Assembly (NCBI GenBank): GCA_003576535.1
Contig: QXCQ01000200.1
Coordinates: 1 to 64,000, forward strand
Source: Nakamurella silvestris
GTDB lineage: Bacteria > Actinomycetota > Actinomycetes > Mycobacteriales > Nakamurellaceae
Length of the DNA stretch: 64,000 nt
Direction: 5' to 3'
Shown: positions 38,983 through 50,020 of the stretch, piece by piece
How the letters are laid out: each line of letters starts with the position of its first letter
How positions within the stretch are numbered: position 1 is the first letter of the stretch
The notes under the pieces: generated by a model
Database searches by the model: none
Seen by the model: only the letters and a program-made list of their open reading frames with translations
What the model was told of the DNA's origin: nothing
Translations under genes and position numbers: made by a program

Positions 38983-39612
38983 ATGATGACGAATACCCTT
39001 GAGACCCCGTCGACCTTCCGCACGCCGGATGCTCTCGATGCGGCTGCTCGCGCGGCCCTGTTCACCGGTGCGCGCACGATCAGCGAGTTCAACGACACCC
39101 CGGTGACCGACGCCGAGCTGTCCGATATCTGGGAGCTGGCCAAGTGGGCACCCACGGCCGCCAACTTCCAGCCCCTGCGGGTCCTCTACGTCCGTCCGCC
39201 GGCCCGGGACCGCCTGGTCCAGCACATGGCCGACGGCAACAAGGAGAAGACCGCCGCGGCCCCGGCCGTGGCCGTGCTCGCCCTGGACACCCGGTTCCAC
39301 GAGTTCATCCCGACCGTCATGCCGGTGAAGCCCGAGCTCAAGGACTACTTCGCGGCCAACGACGAGGCCCGCGGCGAGGCCGCCAGCTTCAACTCCGCGC
39401 TGCAGGCCGGGTACTTCGTGCTGGCCGTGCGTGCCGCCGGTCTGGCCGCCGGACCGATGGGTGGCTTCGACCACGCCGGTGTCGACGCCGAGTTCTTCGG
39501 CGACGGCCGCTGGAAGTCGATCCTGGTCGTCAACATCGGCCACACCGACAGCGCACCGCGTCACGACCGCCTGCCGCGCCTGGAGCACGCCGAGGTCATC
39601 CGCTGGGCGTGA
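38983..39612 (+). CDS. Nitroreductase-family flavoprotein, RutE-like
   Basis: 209 aa (MMTNTLETPSTFRTP; ATG 38983 or 38986). FMN-binding segments are ARTISEFNDTPV, AKWAPTAANFQP and AGLAAGPMGGFDHAGVD. It is closest in pattern to RutE malonic semialdehyde reductase, with NAD(P)H as donor, but the absence of other rut genes and the divergent HxlR regulator point rather to a quinone/electrophile-detoxifying role. The transcript probably ends at palindrome copy D. Confidence 0.88.
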   Translation: MMTNTLETPSTFRTPDALDAAARAALFTGARTISEFNDTPVTDAELSDIWELAKWAPTAANFQPLRVLYVRPPARDRLVQHMADGNKEKTAAAPAVAVLALDTRFHEFIPTVMPVKPELKDYFAANDEARGEAASFNSALQAGYFVLAVRAAGLAAGPMGGFDHAGVDAEFFGDGRWKSILVVNIGHTDSAPRHDRLPRLEHAEVIRWA

Positions 39613-39647
39613 CGCCCGGCCCCCGCTCCACCCCCGCTCCACCCCCA

Positions 39648-39717
39648 GTTCCCGCGCACCCTGTTGTTCCTCGCGCACCTAATTACGTGCGCGAGGAACA
39701 ACACGGTGCGCGGGAAC
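39648..39717. repeat. 70-nt nested palindrome, copy D
   Basis: Outer arms 39648-39659 and 39706-39717, inner arms CCTCGCGCAC/GTGCGCGAGG, AT-rich loop CTAATTAC. The segments between are complementary except for one position. Confidence 0.95.
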
Positions 39718-39771
39718 AAGTCTGTTCGCCCTGATCACCCGTGAATTCCACCAGAACCCGAGGTCCCTCTG

Positions 39772-40119
39772 ATGTTCACCGCCACCGTCATCGTCAGCGC
39801 GCTCCTGGCAGCGATGCTGCTCGGATCGGCCTTCGCCAAGTTCACCAAGCAGGAGAAGGTGATGGAGTCGATGGCCGCCGTCGGCGTCCCGGCCGATCGG
39901 GTCTGGATGCTTGCGACCGTGGAGACCGTCGGCGCGATCGGTCTGGTGGCCGGACTGTTCTGGGCACCGCTCGGGATCGCCGCTGCCGTCGGAGTGGTCC
40001 TGTACTTCGTCGGTGCGGTGATCGCGCACATCCGGAAGAAGGACCCGCAGATCCAGCCGGCCGCCGTGCTCGGGCTGATCGCCGTGGTCGTCCTGGTGTT
40101 CCGGATCGTCAGCGCCTGA
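39772..40119 (+). CDS. DoxX-like small membrane protein
   Basis: 115 aa with four transmembrane helices and the DoxX family start (TVIVSALLAAMLLGSAFAKFTKQEKVMESMAAVGVP, read in parts). Family members are linked to thiol or redox stress and to membrane-bound oxidoreductases, with no established reaction for this type. The gene is framed by palindrome copies D (upstream) and E (downstream). Confidence 0.8.
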   Translation: MFTATVIVSALLAAMLLGSAFAKFTKQEKVMESMAAVGVPADRVWMLATVETVGAIGLVAGLFWAPLGIAAAVGVVLYFVGAVIAHIRKKDPQIQPAAVLGLIAVVVLVFRIVSA

Positions 40120-40142
40120 CCCGAAACCGCCTCAAACCCCCT

Positions 40143-40212
40143 GTTCCCGCGCACGATCCTGTTCCTCGCGCACGTAGTTACGTGCGCGAAGAGCAACAAG
40201 GTGCGCGGGAAC
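40143..40212. repeat. 70-nt nested palindrome, copy E
   Basis: Same layout as the other copies, with a few unpaired positions in the middle segment. In this copy the pairing continues outwards (CTCAAACCCCCT against AGGGGGTTTGAG), so the whole palindrome spans 40132-40223. It lies 23 bp past the DoxX-like gene; the rest of the 279-bp gap to pyc shows no gene. Confidence 0.95.
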
Positions 40213-40398
40213 AGGGGGTTTGAGCTGGTACAGATCACAGAATCGATTCTTCTCCCACCACCGTGCGGGCCGAACAGGTCGACGCGCTACGGTTCCCGAG
40301 GACCGAACCCGCATCCACCTCTCCCACGAGGAATGCGCCGGACCCGCCAACCCGGCGTACCTTTCCTGTTCGATCACCGGACCCACCGGGAGTGACGC

Positions 40399-43300
40399 AT
40401 GTTTTCCAAGATTCTGGTCGCCAACCGAGGCGAGATCGCCACCAGGGCGTTCCGCGCCCTCTACGAGCTGGGGATCGGCTCCGTCGCCGTGTTCCCGTAC
40501 GAGGACCGCAACTCCCTGCACCGGCAGAAGGCCGAGGAGTCCTACCAGATCGGCGAGAAGGGTCACCCGGTCCGTGCCTACCTGGACGTGGACGAGATCG
40601 TCCGCGCCGCCAGGGCGGCCGGGGCCGACGCGGTCTACCCCGGGTACGGCTTCCTCTCGGAGAACCCGAACCTGGCCCAGGCCTGTGTGGACGCGGGGAT
40701 CACCTTCATCGGGCCGTCGGCAGAGATCCTGGAGATGGCCGGCAACAAGGCGACGGCCATCGCCGCCGCCCGGGCCGCCGGTATCCCGGTGCTGGAATCC
40801 TCCGAGCCCTCCAGCGACATCCCGGAACTGCTCGAGGCCGCCGAGGTGGTCGGCTTCCCGGTGTTCGTCAAGGCCGTCGCCGGCGGTGGCGGCCGCGGGA
40901 TGCGTCGGGTCGACACCCGCGAGGAGCTGCCCGAGGCACTGGCCACCGCGATGCGGGAGGCGGAATCGGCCTTCGGTGACTCCACCGTCTTCCTGGAGCA
41001 GGCCGTCATCGAGCCCCGCCACATCGAGGTGCAGATCCTCGCCGACGGCCAGGGCAATGTCGTCCACCTCTTCGAACGGGACTGCTCGGTGCAGCGCCGG
41101 CACCAGAAGGTGATCGAGGTGGCCCCCGCGGTGGGCCTGGACCAGAGCCTGCGCGAGCAGATCTGCGCCGACGCCGTGGCCTTCGCCCGGCACATCAACT
41201 ACGTCAACGCCGGCACCGTGGAGTTCCTGGTGGACCGGCACGGCCGCCACGTGTTCATCGAGATGAACCCGCGTATCCAGGTCGAGCACACGGTCACCGA
41301 GGAGGTCACCGATGTCGACCTCGTCTCCTCGCAGATCCGCATCGCCGCCGGGCAGACCCTGGCCGACCTGGGACTGAGCCAGGACACGATCAGGATCCGG
41401 GGCGCGGCCCTGCAGTGCCGGATCACCACCGAGGACCCGTCGAACGGCTTCCGCCCCGACACCGGGAAGATCATCACCTACCGCAGCCCGGGTGGCGCGG
41501 GCGTCCGGATCGACGGTGGCACGGTGCATGCCGGAGCCGAGGTCAGCGCCCACTTCGACTCCCTGCTGGTGAAACTCACCTGCCGGGGTGCGGACTGGGA
41601 GACCGCGGTCCGCCGGGCGCGGCGGGCCCTCGCCGAGTTCCGGATCCGTGGTGTGTCCACGAACATCCCGTTCCTGCAGGCGGTTCTCGACGACCCGGAC
41701 TTCGCCAAGGGCGGCGTCAACACCTCATTCATCGAGACCCACCCCGAGCTGCTGACGGCCAGGGTGTCGGCCGACCGCGGAACCAAACTGCTGACCTACC
41801 TCGCCGACGTGACGGTGAACCAGCCCAACGGTTCCGGCAAGGGCAAGATCGATCCGTCGGTGAAACTGCCGGTGGTGGACCTGAAGTCGGCCCCGCCGGC
41901 CGGTTCCAGGCAACGGCTGGCCGAGCTGGGCCCGGAGGGGTTCGCGAAGGCGCTGCGCGCGCAGAACGACCTGGCCGTCACCGACACCACCTTCCGGGAT
42001 GCCCACCAGTCCCTGCTGGCCACCCGGGTGCGCTCCCGGGACCTGGTCGCGGTGGCACCGGCGGTCGCCCGGCTGACCCCGGAGCTGCTGTCCATCGAGG
42101 CCTGGGGCGGTGCGACCTACGACGTGGCACTGCGTTTCCTCGCCGAGGACCCGTGGGAACGGCTGGACGCCCTGCGCAAGGCCGTGCCCAACATCGCCCT
42201 GCAGATGTTGCTGCGCGGGCGGAACACCGTGGGGTACACGCCGTATCCGACCGCCGTCACCGACGCGTTCGTCCAGGAGGCGGCCTCCTCGGGGATCGAT
42301 ATCTTCCGGATCTTCGACGCCCTCAACGATGTCGACCAGATGCGGCCGGCGATCGACGCGGTCCGCGCGACCGGTACCACTGTCGCCGAGGTCGCCCTGT
42401 GCTACACCGGCGATCTGTCCGATCCGGCAGAAACCTTGTACACCTTGGACTACTACCTGCGTCTGGCCGAGCGGATCGTCAAGGCCGGTGCCCATGTGCT
42501 CGCGGTCAAGGACATGGCCGGGCTGCTCCGCGCCCCGGCGGCCACCCGGTTGATCACCGCCCTGCGCGAGAACTTCGACCTGCCGGTGCATCTGCACTCC
42601 CATGACACCGCCGGTGGTCAGCTCGCCACCTACCTGGCGGCCTCGGCGGCCGGGGTGGACGCGGTCGACGTCGCCAGTGCTCCGATGGCCGGAACCACCT
42701 CCCAGCCGCCGATGTCGGCCCTGATCGCCGCCACCGACCACAGTGCGCGCCCCACCGGGCTGCGTCTGCAGGCCGTCGCCGACCTCGAGCCGTACTGGGA
42801 GTCGGTCCGCGCCGTCTACGCCCCCTTCGAATCCGGGCTGACCGCGCCGACCGGGCGCGTCTACGACCACGAGATCCCGGGCGGGCAGCTGTCCAACCTG
42901 CGGCAGCAGGCCGTCGCCCTGGGTCTGGGCCACCGGTTCGAGGAGATCGAGGCCACCTACGCGGCCGCCGACCGGATGCTCGGCCACCTGGTCAAGGTCA
43001 CCCCCTCCTCGAAGGTGGTCGGTGACCTGGCCCTGCACCTGGTGGGTGCCGGGGTGAACCCGGCCGATTTCGAGGCCGACCCCGGGAAGTTCGACATCCC
43101 GGACTCGGTGATCGGCTTCCTCTCCGGTGAACTCGGGGATCCGCCCGGCGGCTGGCCGGAGCCCTTCCGTACCAAGGCACTTGCCGGTCGGCACTTCACG
43201 CCGCGGGAGGAGGAACTGAGCCCGGCCGATGCCGAGGCGTTGGCCGCCGCACCGCGGCCGACCCTCAACCGGTTGCTGTTCCCGGGGCCGGACAAGGAGT

Positions 43301-43775
43301 TCCGCGGCAACCGCGCTGCCTCCGGCGACCTGTCCGTGGTCCCGACCTTGGACTACCTCTACGGTCTGCGCCGCGGCACCGAGCACGTGGTCGCCCTGGA
43401 GCCGGGGGTGGACCTGTACATCGGGCTCGAGGCCATCGGCGAGGCCGACGAACGTGGCCAGCGCACCGTTGTCACCACCTTGAACGGCCAGCTCCGGCCG
43501 CTGCAGATCCGCGACCGCACCATCGCGGTGGACATCCCGGTCGCCGAACGCGCCGACGCCGGCAACCCCCGGCACATCGCGGCCCCGTTCTCCGGGGTCG
43601 TCACCCTCCAGGTGACGGAAGGGGACACAGTGGCCGCCGGGCAGGTCGTGGCGACCATCGAGGCGATGAAGATGGAGGCCTCGATCACCTCGGCCACCGC
43701 CGGGACCGTCGGCCGGACCGCCATCGGCAAGGTCCAGCAGGTCGAGGGCGGGGACCTGTTGGTGGTACTGGCTTC

Positions 43776-43779
<4 letters not shown>
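40399..43779 (+). CDS. pyc: Pyruvate carboxylase
   Basis: 1126 aa with GGGAG before ATG 40399. The biotin carboxylase half (1-450) begins MFSKILVANRGEIATRAF and has the ATP loop VAGGGGRGMRRV and EMNPRIQVEHTVTEE. The carboxyltransferase domain (about 530-800) has DTTFRDAHQSLLATRVR, and the C-terminus is a biotinyl domain with K1091 in EAMKMEAS. It makes oxaloacetate from pyruvate, replenishing the TCA cycle. rsmD overlaps its stop by 4 bp. Confidence 0.97.
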
Positions 43780-44809
<1,030 letters not shown>

Positions 44810-44826
44810 CCCGCCCGGCTGTTCCT

Positions 44827-44878
44827 GCGGTGGGATATGCGCACCAAAAGGCCCGATTTGCTGCGCATATCCCACCGC
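44827..44878. terminator. 17-bp perfect palindrome with 18-nt loop
   Basis: GCGGTGGGATATGCGCA (44827-44843) pairs exactly with 44862-44878. It ends the pyc-rsmD-coaD transcript. The arm sequence does not match the other palindrome families, but the ending in TGCGCA and the size resemble 61132-61198. Confidence 0.8.
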
Positions 44879-45036
44879 GGGATGCTCGTAGTCGGGCGTG
44901 GCGTCGGCCCTTGTGGTGCCGGGGGCTGCGAAAATGGGTGCAGCCCCCGAGTCGATCGGGAGCTCGGCGGCCCCGGGTCGACCATCGGTCGCGCCCGCAG
45001 TCGGCCCCACCGTCAGTCGAAGGGAAGTACCTCCAC

Positions 45037-45768
45037 GTGTATCGGGTGTTCGAGGCTCTGGACGAACTGGTCACCATCGTCGAGGAGGCCAGGGGGGTTC
45101 CGATGACGGCCTCCTGTGTCGTCCCTCGCGGAGATGTCCTTGACCTGCTGGACGATGTGCGTGACGCGCTGCCCGGCGAGGTGGACGACGCCCAGGACGT
45201 CCTCGACCATCGCGACACGATGATCAACGAGGCACGGGCGACGGCCGAGAAGACCCTGGCCGATTCCGAGGCCGAGGCGACCCGCCAGGTGCAGACCGCC
45301 CGCGCCGAGGCGGAGGCCACCCTGGCCAGCGCCCAGGCCGAGGCCGACCGCCGGGTCGAGGAGGCCACTGCCCATGCCGAGTCCATCCTCGCGCGGGCCC
45401 AGGCCGACGCCGACCGGGCGATCCAGACCGGGCAGGACCAGCACGACAAGCTGGTCGCGCGTGGTCACGGCGAGGCCGAGCGTCTGGTCGCGGCGGGCCG
45501 GGCGAGTTACGAGCGGGCCATCAGCGACGGCCGGGCCGAACAGGCCAGGCTCGTCTCCCAGTCCGAGGTGGTGCAGACCGCCCACGCCGAATCGGCGAAG
45601 ATCCTGGACGCCACCCATGCCGATGTCGATCGGCTGCGGGCGGACTGCGACACCTATGTCGACGGCAAGCTGGCCTCCCTCGAGGAGACGCTGACCAAAA
45701 CCCTGCGTACGGTGGGCCGTGGACGGACCGCGCTGCGGTCGGGGAGCATGGCCGACTACCGCGACTGA
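45037..45768 (+). CDS. sepIVA: SepIVA-like DivIVA-domain coiled-coil protein
   Basis: 243 aa from GTG 45037. VYRVFEALDELVTIVEEARGVPMTASCVVPRGDV (read in parts) and the ending VDGKLASLEETL...TVGRGRTALRSG closely follow the mycobacterial Rv2927c/SepIVA pattern as I know it. In between is a long Ala/Glu/Asp-rich coiled coil (about 65-200) with 11-residue-like periodicity. SepIVA takes part in septum formation and polar cell-envelope precursor synthesis in mycobacteria. Its place before DUF177-rpmF-rnc-mutM is the conserved one. Confidence 0.85.
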   Translation: MYRVFEALDELVTIVEEARGVPMTASCVVPRGDVLDLLDDVRDALPGEVDDAQDVLDHRDTMINEARATAEKTLADSEAEATRQVQTARAEAEATLASAQAEADRRVEEATAHAESILARAQADADRAIQTGQDQHDKLVARGHGEAERLVAAGRASYERAISDGRAEQARLVSQSEVVQTAHAESAKILDATHADVDRLRADCDTYVDGKLASLEETLTKTLRTVGRGRTALRSGSMADYRD

Positions 45769-45952
45769 TCCGACGCCCTCGCTGCGGTGGGGAGCCGCGG
45801 GTGATGTGACGCCGGTGTCGCGGTTAGGAATAATCTTCCCCTTCAGCGTAAACTTGAAGGGTTGCGTTCTGCGCCCGTCGGGTCTCCCGGCAGGTGCGGA
45901 GGGCAGCACCTGAACCAACACCTCCCGATCCAAGAAACGAACACGAAAAGTC

Positions 45953-46522
45953 ATGTCTGACACGCGTCCTGATCCGTCCTCGCCCTGGGTAGTCGATACC
46001 CGGCTGCTGGGTCGTCGTCCGGGCACCATGAAGACGGTGGCGACCTCGTTGGTTTCCAACCATCCGATGGGCATCGAGGTGATCGCGGTGCCGGCAGGTA
46101 CCAAGGTCGACCTCGACCTCCGGCTGGAGTCGGTCGTCGAAGGCATCCTCGTCTCGGGGAAGGCCTTCAGCGTCGCGGAGGGGGAGTGCGCCCGTTGCCT
46201 CATCGACATCACCCGTGACGTCGAGGCCTCGGTCCGCGAGCTGTACGCCTTCCCGGACTCCACAACGGCACAGACCATTGAGGATGACGAAGTATTGATC
46301 CTCGAGGACGATCTGATCGACCTCGAGCCGTTGGTTCGTGACGAACTGACGCTCCAGCTTCCGCTGGCACCGTTGTGCCAACCGGATTGTCCAGGTCTTT
46401 GTTCTGTGTGCGGCGAGCGTCTGGCTGATCTGGAACCCGACCATAACCATGAGATAGTGGATGCGCGCTGGGCTGCCCTGCAGTCCCAGTTCGGTTCCAT
46501 CAGTGAAGTTGAGGAGAAGTAA
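45953..46522 (+). CDS. YceD/DUF177 family protein
   Basis: 189 aa. The DUF177 signature is KAFSVAEGECARCLID near the middle with the final CXXC-like LAPLCQPDCPGLCSVCGERL; such cysteines may bind zinc. DUF177 genes nearly always precede rpmF and in plants and bacteria are linked to 23S rRNA accumulation. Only 2 bp separate it from rpmF. The 184 bp before it include a small hairpin around CCCTTCA/TGAAGGG (about 45839-45861) that may be a leader structure. Confidence 0.9.
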   Translation: MSDTRPDPSSPWVVDTRLLGRRPGTMKTVATSLVSNHPMGIEVIAVPAGTKVDLDLRLESVVEGILVSGKAFSVAEGECARCLIDITRDVEASVRELYAFPDSTTAQTIEDDEVLILEDDLIDLEPLVRDELTLQLPLAPLCQPDCPGLCSVCGERLADLEPDHNHEIVDARWAALQSQFGSISEVEEK

Positions 46523-46524
46523 CC

Positions 46525-46704
46525 GTGGCTGTCCCGAAGCGGAAGATGTCCCGTAGCAACACCCATGCGCGTCGCTCGCAGTGGAAGACCACTGTCCCGA
46601 CCCTGGCCACCTGCTCCAACCGCGCCTGCGGCGAGCTGAAGCCGCCGCACACGGCGTGCCCGAACTGTGGCCAGTACGACGGCCGTCAGGTCCTCGAGGT
46701 CTGA
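46525..46704 (+). CDS. rpmF: Large ribosomal subunit protein bL32
   Basis: 59 aa from GTG 46525 with GAGGAG 8 bases upstream. [20 protein letters not shown] is the standard L32 start, and the zinc ribbon is C-x4-C...C-x2-C ([19 protein letters not shown]). Not in a long open frame of its own in most listings because of its size. It is coupled with the DUF177 gene and rnc. Confidence 0.96.
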   Translation: MAVPKRKMSRSNTHARRSQWKTTVPTLATCSNRACGELKPPHTACPNCGQYDGRQVLEV

Positions 46705-46711
46705 TCCGAAC

Positions 46712-47557
46712 ATGGCACAGTCAGGTTCCTCGTGGCCTGACCCGACTGTTCTCACCAACCAGCTCGGCGTCGAACTCGACGCCGAGCTGGTTGTTCTTGC
46801 GCTGACTCACCGGTCATACGCCTATGAGCAGGGCGGGTTACCCACCAACGAAAGACTGGAGTTCCTCGGGGACTCCGTACTCGGTCTGGTCGTCACGGAT
46901 GCGTTGTTCCGACAGCATCCCGATCTGCCCGAAGGGCGGCTGGCGAAGCTGCGCGCGAGCATCGTCAACATGCACGCCCTCGCCGGTGTCGCCGTCGAGA
47001 TCGGCCTCGGTCCGATGCTGCGGCTCGGCAAGGGGGAGATGCTGACCCGTGGCCAGGAGAAACCCTCCCTGTTGGCCGACGGTGTCGAGGCGATCCTCGG
47101 TGCGGTGTATCTGCAGCACGGTCTGGAAACCGCGCGGCAGGTGGTGCACCGGCTGTTCGGCGCACTCATCGAGGCGGCCCCGAAACGGGGTGCCGGACTC
47201 GACTGGAAGACCTCCCTCCAGGAGCGCACCGCGGCCGAGGGCCTCGGCGTGCCCTCCTACCGGGTGACCGAAGAGGGACCCGACCACGCGAAGAAGTTCA
47301 CCGCCACGGTCGTCCTCGGCGGCGAACCGCACGGAGCCGGGTACGGCAAGACCAAGAAGGAAGCCGAGCAGCAGGCCGCTGCCAAGGCCTACGGCCTGAT
47401 CGACGATGCCGCCGCCCAGGCCCTGGCCGCCGCTGCCCTCCTCGACCCTTCCCTCGTCGACGACACCGTCGACACCGCTGACGGTGTCGAGCCGACCGAC
47501 GAGGTGGCCACCCCGGCCGGATCGGCAGAAGGACCACTCCGGTCGTCCGGTGCCTGA
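46712..47557 (+). CDS. rnc: Ribonuclease III
   Basis: 281 aa from ATG 46712. The catalytic signature is [15 protein letters not shown], with the later acidic residues in [14 protein letters not shown], and the double-stranded RNA-binding domain is near [17 protein letters not shown]...[18 protein letters not shown]. About 50 extra residues at the C-terminus are Ala/Asp-rich. RNase III processes rRNA precursors and cleaves structured RNA. It overlaps mutM by 8 bp. Confidence 0.95.
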   Translation: MAQSGSSWPDPTVLTNQLGVELDAELVVLALTHRSYAYEQGGLPTNERLEFLGDSVLGLVVTDALFRQHPDLPEGRLAKLRASIVNMHALAGVAVEIGLGPMLRLGKGEMLTRGQEKPSLLADGVEAILGAVYLQHGLETARQVVHRLFGALIEAAPKRGAGLDWKTSLQERTAAEGLGVPSYRVTEEGPDHAKKFTATVVLGGEPHGAGYGKTKKEAEQQAAAKAYGLIDDAAAQALAAAALLDPSLVDDTVDTADGVEPTDEVATPAGSAEGPLRSSGA

Positions 47558-48410
47558 ACTGCCCGAGGTGGAGGTCGTTCGCCGCGGCCTCGTCGACCAC
47601 CTCCAGGGGCGTCGATTCCAACAGATCGACGTCCTGAACCCCCGGGCGGTCCGCCGACATCTCGGCGGGCCGGCCGAGTTCTCCTCGTTGCTGGTGGGCC
47701 GCCGGGTCGATGTGGTCCGCCGCCGTGGCAAGTACCTGTGGTGGGCCCTGGACAACGGTGACGCGGTCCTGGCCCACCTCGGGATGAGCGGCCAGTTCCG
47801 GATCGGCGCACTGCCGCCCCTGGTGATCCCCGATTCGCCGCACCTGCGGGTGCGGCTGGCCTTCGACGACGGCGGCGCGGATCTGCTCTTCATCGACCAG
47901 CGGACCTTCGGCGGCCTGTCCTACTCCGAGGGCGGGGCGGACCTCCCGTCGGAGATCGCCCACATCGCCATCGACCCGCTCGATCCCACCTTCGACCTGG
48001 ACACCGCGGTCGCGGCGCTGCGAGCCAAGAAGACCGGTGTGAAGCGCGCACTGCTGGATCAGACCGTTGTCTCCGGGATCGGCAACATCTATGCCGACGA
48101 GGCGCTGTGGCGCGCTCGACTGCACTACGAACGCCCCGCCTCCTCGCTCACCCGGGCGCAGGCCCGCGAGGTGATCGTCGCGGCCACCGAGGTGATGAAC
48201 CAGGCCCTGGTCGCCGGCGGCACGTCCTTCGACGCCCTGTACGTCGCCGTCAACGGCGAGTCGGGGTACTTCGACCGCTCCCTGAACGCCTACGGGCAGG
48301 AGGGTGAGCCCTGCCCTCGATGCGGCACACCGATCCGGCGTGAGGCGTTCATGAATCGTTCGTCCTTCTTCTGCCCGGTCTGTCAGAAAGCACCCCGCAG
48401 CTCTCGGTGA
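47550..48410 (+). CDS. mutM: Formamidopyrimidine-DNA glycosylase
   Basis: 286 aa from GTG 47550. The N-terminus [13 protein letters not shown] holds the catalytic Pro and Glu after Met removal; [11 protein letters not shown] and [11 protein letters not shown] carry further catalytic Lys and helix motifs; [19 protein letters not shown] is the helix-two-turn-helix; the C-terminal zinc finger is [11 protein letters not shown]...FFCPVCQ. It removes 8-oxoguanine and formamidopyrimidines. Its last 108 bases are part of the 116-bp direct repeat that bounds the accessory island; the upstream copy keeps the gene whole. Confidence 0.96.
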   Translation: MPELPEVEVVRRGLVDHLQGRRFQQIDVLNPRAVRRHLGGPAEFSSLLVGRRVDVVRRRGKYLWWALDNGDAVLAHLGMSGQFRIGALPPLVIPDSPHLRVRLAFDDGGADLLFIDQRTFGGLSYSEGGADLPSEIAHIAIDPLDPTFDLDTAVAALRAKKTGVKRALLDQTVVSGIGNIYADEALWRARLHYERPASSLTRAQAREVIVAATEVMNQALVAGGTSFDALYVAVNGESGYFDRSLNAYGQEGEPCPRCGTPIRREAFMNRSSFFCPVCQKAPRSSR

Positions 48411-48418
48411 TCCTCGGC
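48303..48418. repeat. Left 116-bp direct repeat (3' end of mutM)
   Basis: Identical to 51500-51615 except for one base (G in TGT here, A in TAT there). It covers codons for the whole mutM zinc finger, the stop and 8 bp beyond. Identity ends abruptly on both sides. It looks like the left attachment boundary of an inserted segment. Confidence 0.95.
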
Positions 48419-48651
48419 AGAGGCAGTATCTCTGGCCGCCCTCGCAGGCATCGGATCGCCGCCCTGGAAAGCGCTGCGGCCAGCGACGGCGAAGTACTCG
48501 CTGCTCGTCCGGCCTGAGCAGGATCTCCACACCCGGGCGACGCAGCAATGTGCGTTCGTGTCAGCAGTCCCGCGTCGGCGGTGACGTCGTGAGCGGAAGC
48601 TCGCTGCCTGCCGGTCGAGCCCCGTTCCTGAGGTCGTGTCGATCCGTGGGC

Positions 48652-49656
48652 TTATCCGAGGTGTCGACGCCAGAACGGGTCGTCGGTCCAGCTCTCGGGG
48701 ACGCCCATGCCGCGCAGGTTCATCGCTGACCGAGTCCGGATCAGTCCATGGAGCCGGTTCGCCCAGTTGCTACGCGGGGAGACTTTCCCGAGGACCGACT
48801 GCAGGGAGACGAGGACAGGGTAAAGCCGTTTCCTCGACCTCTCCGGCAGCGCCCCGTCCGCTTCGAGCCAGGGGACTGTTGGCGAGTTCGGGATCGCCGG
48901 GTAGACACCGAGGCCGACGTTCCACAGCCGGCCATGGTGAGCACAGACGTTGCGAACGCGGACGTAGGTCTGCATCCACGACTCGAGCACGGGCGTTGTC
49001 AGTCCAAGGCATTTGGCGACCGCGGTTCGGTCGGCCCGGCGTTTGAGGTTCCTGTACGCGCTTGTGAGCTGGCCGACGGTCAGGGTCTCGACCATGAGCC
49101 AGGAGGGCGGTAGCTCAGGGGAGCCATAGGTCGTGAGGTAGTGCTCGAGCGCCGAGCCGTGGACCAACGGATCCTCGCCGGCGTCAGGGGTGCCGCGGAG
49201 CCGATCTTCGGAGATGTCCCGCACGATCTTCAGGAGCCCGGCGTGCCTGCCCCGGTCACGGAAGTGCGAGGCGTCCAGGTACCAGTGCGGGTCACCGTAT
49301 GCCGTGGACATATGGTCGGTCAGCGCCGCCCGCACGGCGACTTCGACCCGCTCGAGGGCGTCCATCACGATCAGGCGCAGCGCGCGGTCGAATACGTAGA
49401 GGTCGAGGAGATCGTCGAACGTCGTGCCAACTCGAAGGACGTGGTCCGGGCCGCCGAGCTGAAACGGGATTGTGTAAGGGGAGAGGCGGTAGTAACCGAT
49501 GTGGCGCAGATACCGGAGCGCGCGCTCTTTGTCGGGGATGTCCAGCCCTCGGTTTGCCAAGCGGTCGACGAGAGCGTCCAGCGCCATCGCCGACTTGTCG
49601 TAGCTCAGGATTCCACGCGGGCGGGAGTTGCGAGGTCCGCCGCGCGGCTGAGGCAT
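48652..49656 (-). CDS. Abi_2 family abortive-infection protein (HEPN motif)
   Basis: ATG 49656 has AGGAG six bases upstream and gives 334 aa. The N-terminal HIGYYRLSPYTIPFQ is the hallmark of Abi_2 (AbiD/AbiF-like) proteins. The C-terminal half has RVRNVCAHHGRLWN, where R235 and H240 form the R-x4-H motif of HEPN ribonucleases; a second His follows at 241. By family knowledge such proteins stop phage by killing or arresting the infected cell, presumably via RNA cleavage. An open frame extends 76 codons upstream but is not Abi-like. A hairpin (49670-49696) directly precedes the ribosome-binding site. Last gene of the island before mutM. Confidence 0.85.
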   Translation of the reverse strand: MPQPRGGPRNSRPRGILSYDKSAMALDALVDRLANRGLDIPDKERALRYLRHIGYYRLSPYTIPFQLGGPDHVLRVGTTFDDLLDLYVFDRALRLIVMDALERVEVAVRAALTDHMSTAYGDPHWYLDASHFRDRGRHAGLLKIVRDISEDRLRGTPDAGEDPLVHGSALEHYLTTYGSPELPPSWLMVETLTVGQLTSAYRNLKRRADRTAVAKCLGLTTPVLESWMQTYVRVRNVCAHHGRLWNVGLGVYPAIPNSPTVPWLEADGALPERSRKRLYPVLVSLQSVLGKVSPRSNWANRLHGLIRTRSAMNLRGMGVPESWTDDPFWRRHLG

Positions 49657-50020
49657 CGGCGTCTCCTGTACTTGGGAAAGAGAAAATCCCCCAAGTGCGC
49701 ATCGTCGAGAGGCGTGGGGGATGTAGTCACGCGAGAATAGCACAGGTCGGTCCGGACTGCGGGACCCAGAGGTGCGCGATGTCGAGGATCCTTCACCGGT
49801 GCCGCGTTGACTGTCGGATTGATGCCATGGGCTTCCACGGACGGCTTCGCGCGCTTCGCCGGATCGATCGAACGGACGACCCACTCGGAGATCGCGACGA
49901 AGCCCTGCACGTCCAGTGCGATCAGGCGTTCCTTCGGCTGCGCTGACGAGTCATGACGATGCTGCTGCGGTTGCGACTCCTGGTCCGAGCTCCTGCAGGG
50001 GATGCTGTCCGGCCCAACCG
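49657..50020 (-). other. Gap between the two island genes with a coding-like tract
   Basis: 364 bp without a gene I can name. A minus-strand frame (open 50060-49605) has coding-like GC3 over about 49760-49950, reading RLIALDVQGFVAISEWVV and KPSVEAHGINPTVNAAPV, but it has no ribosome-binding site, overlaps both neighbours and matches no family I know. It may be the worn end of a lost gene. The Abi_2 promoter must also lie here. Confidence 0.35.
49670..49696 (-). promoter_or_regulatory. Leader hairpin just before the Abi_2 ribosome-binding site
   Basis: On the minus strand ACTTGGG (49696-49690) pairs with CCCAAGT (49676-49670) around a 13-nt AU-rich loop. Its foot is two bases from the AGGAG (49663-49667). 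It could gate translation of the toxic protein or be part of a longer structured RNA. Confidence 0.55.

Noticed and set aside
48419-48651. Looked for an integrase, excisionase or tRNA gene at the left end of the island
   Set aside because: No open frame with recombinase motifs and no cloverleaf could be seen in this stretch or elsewhere in the island.
49299-49946. Plus-strand frame across the Abi_2 gene
   Set aside because: Arg-rich shadow of the Abi_2 coding strand without a supported start.
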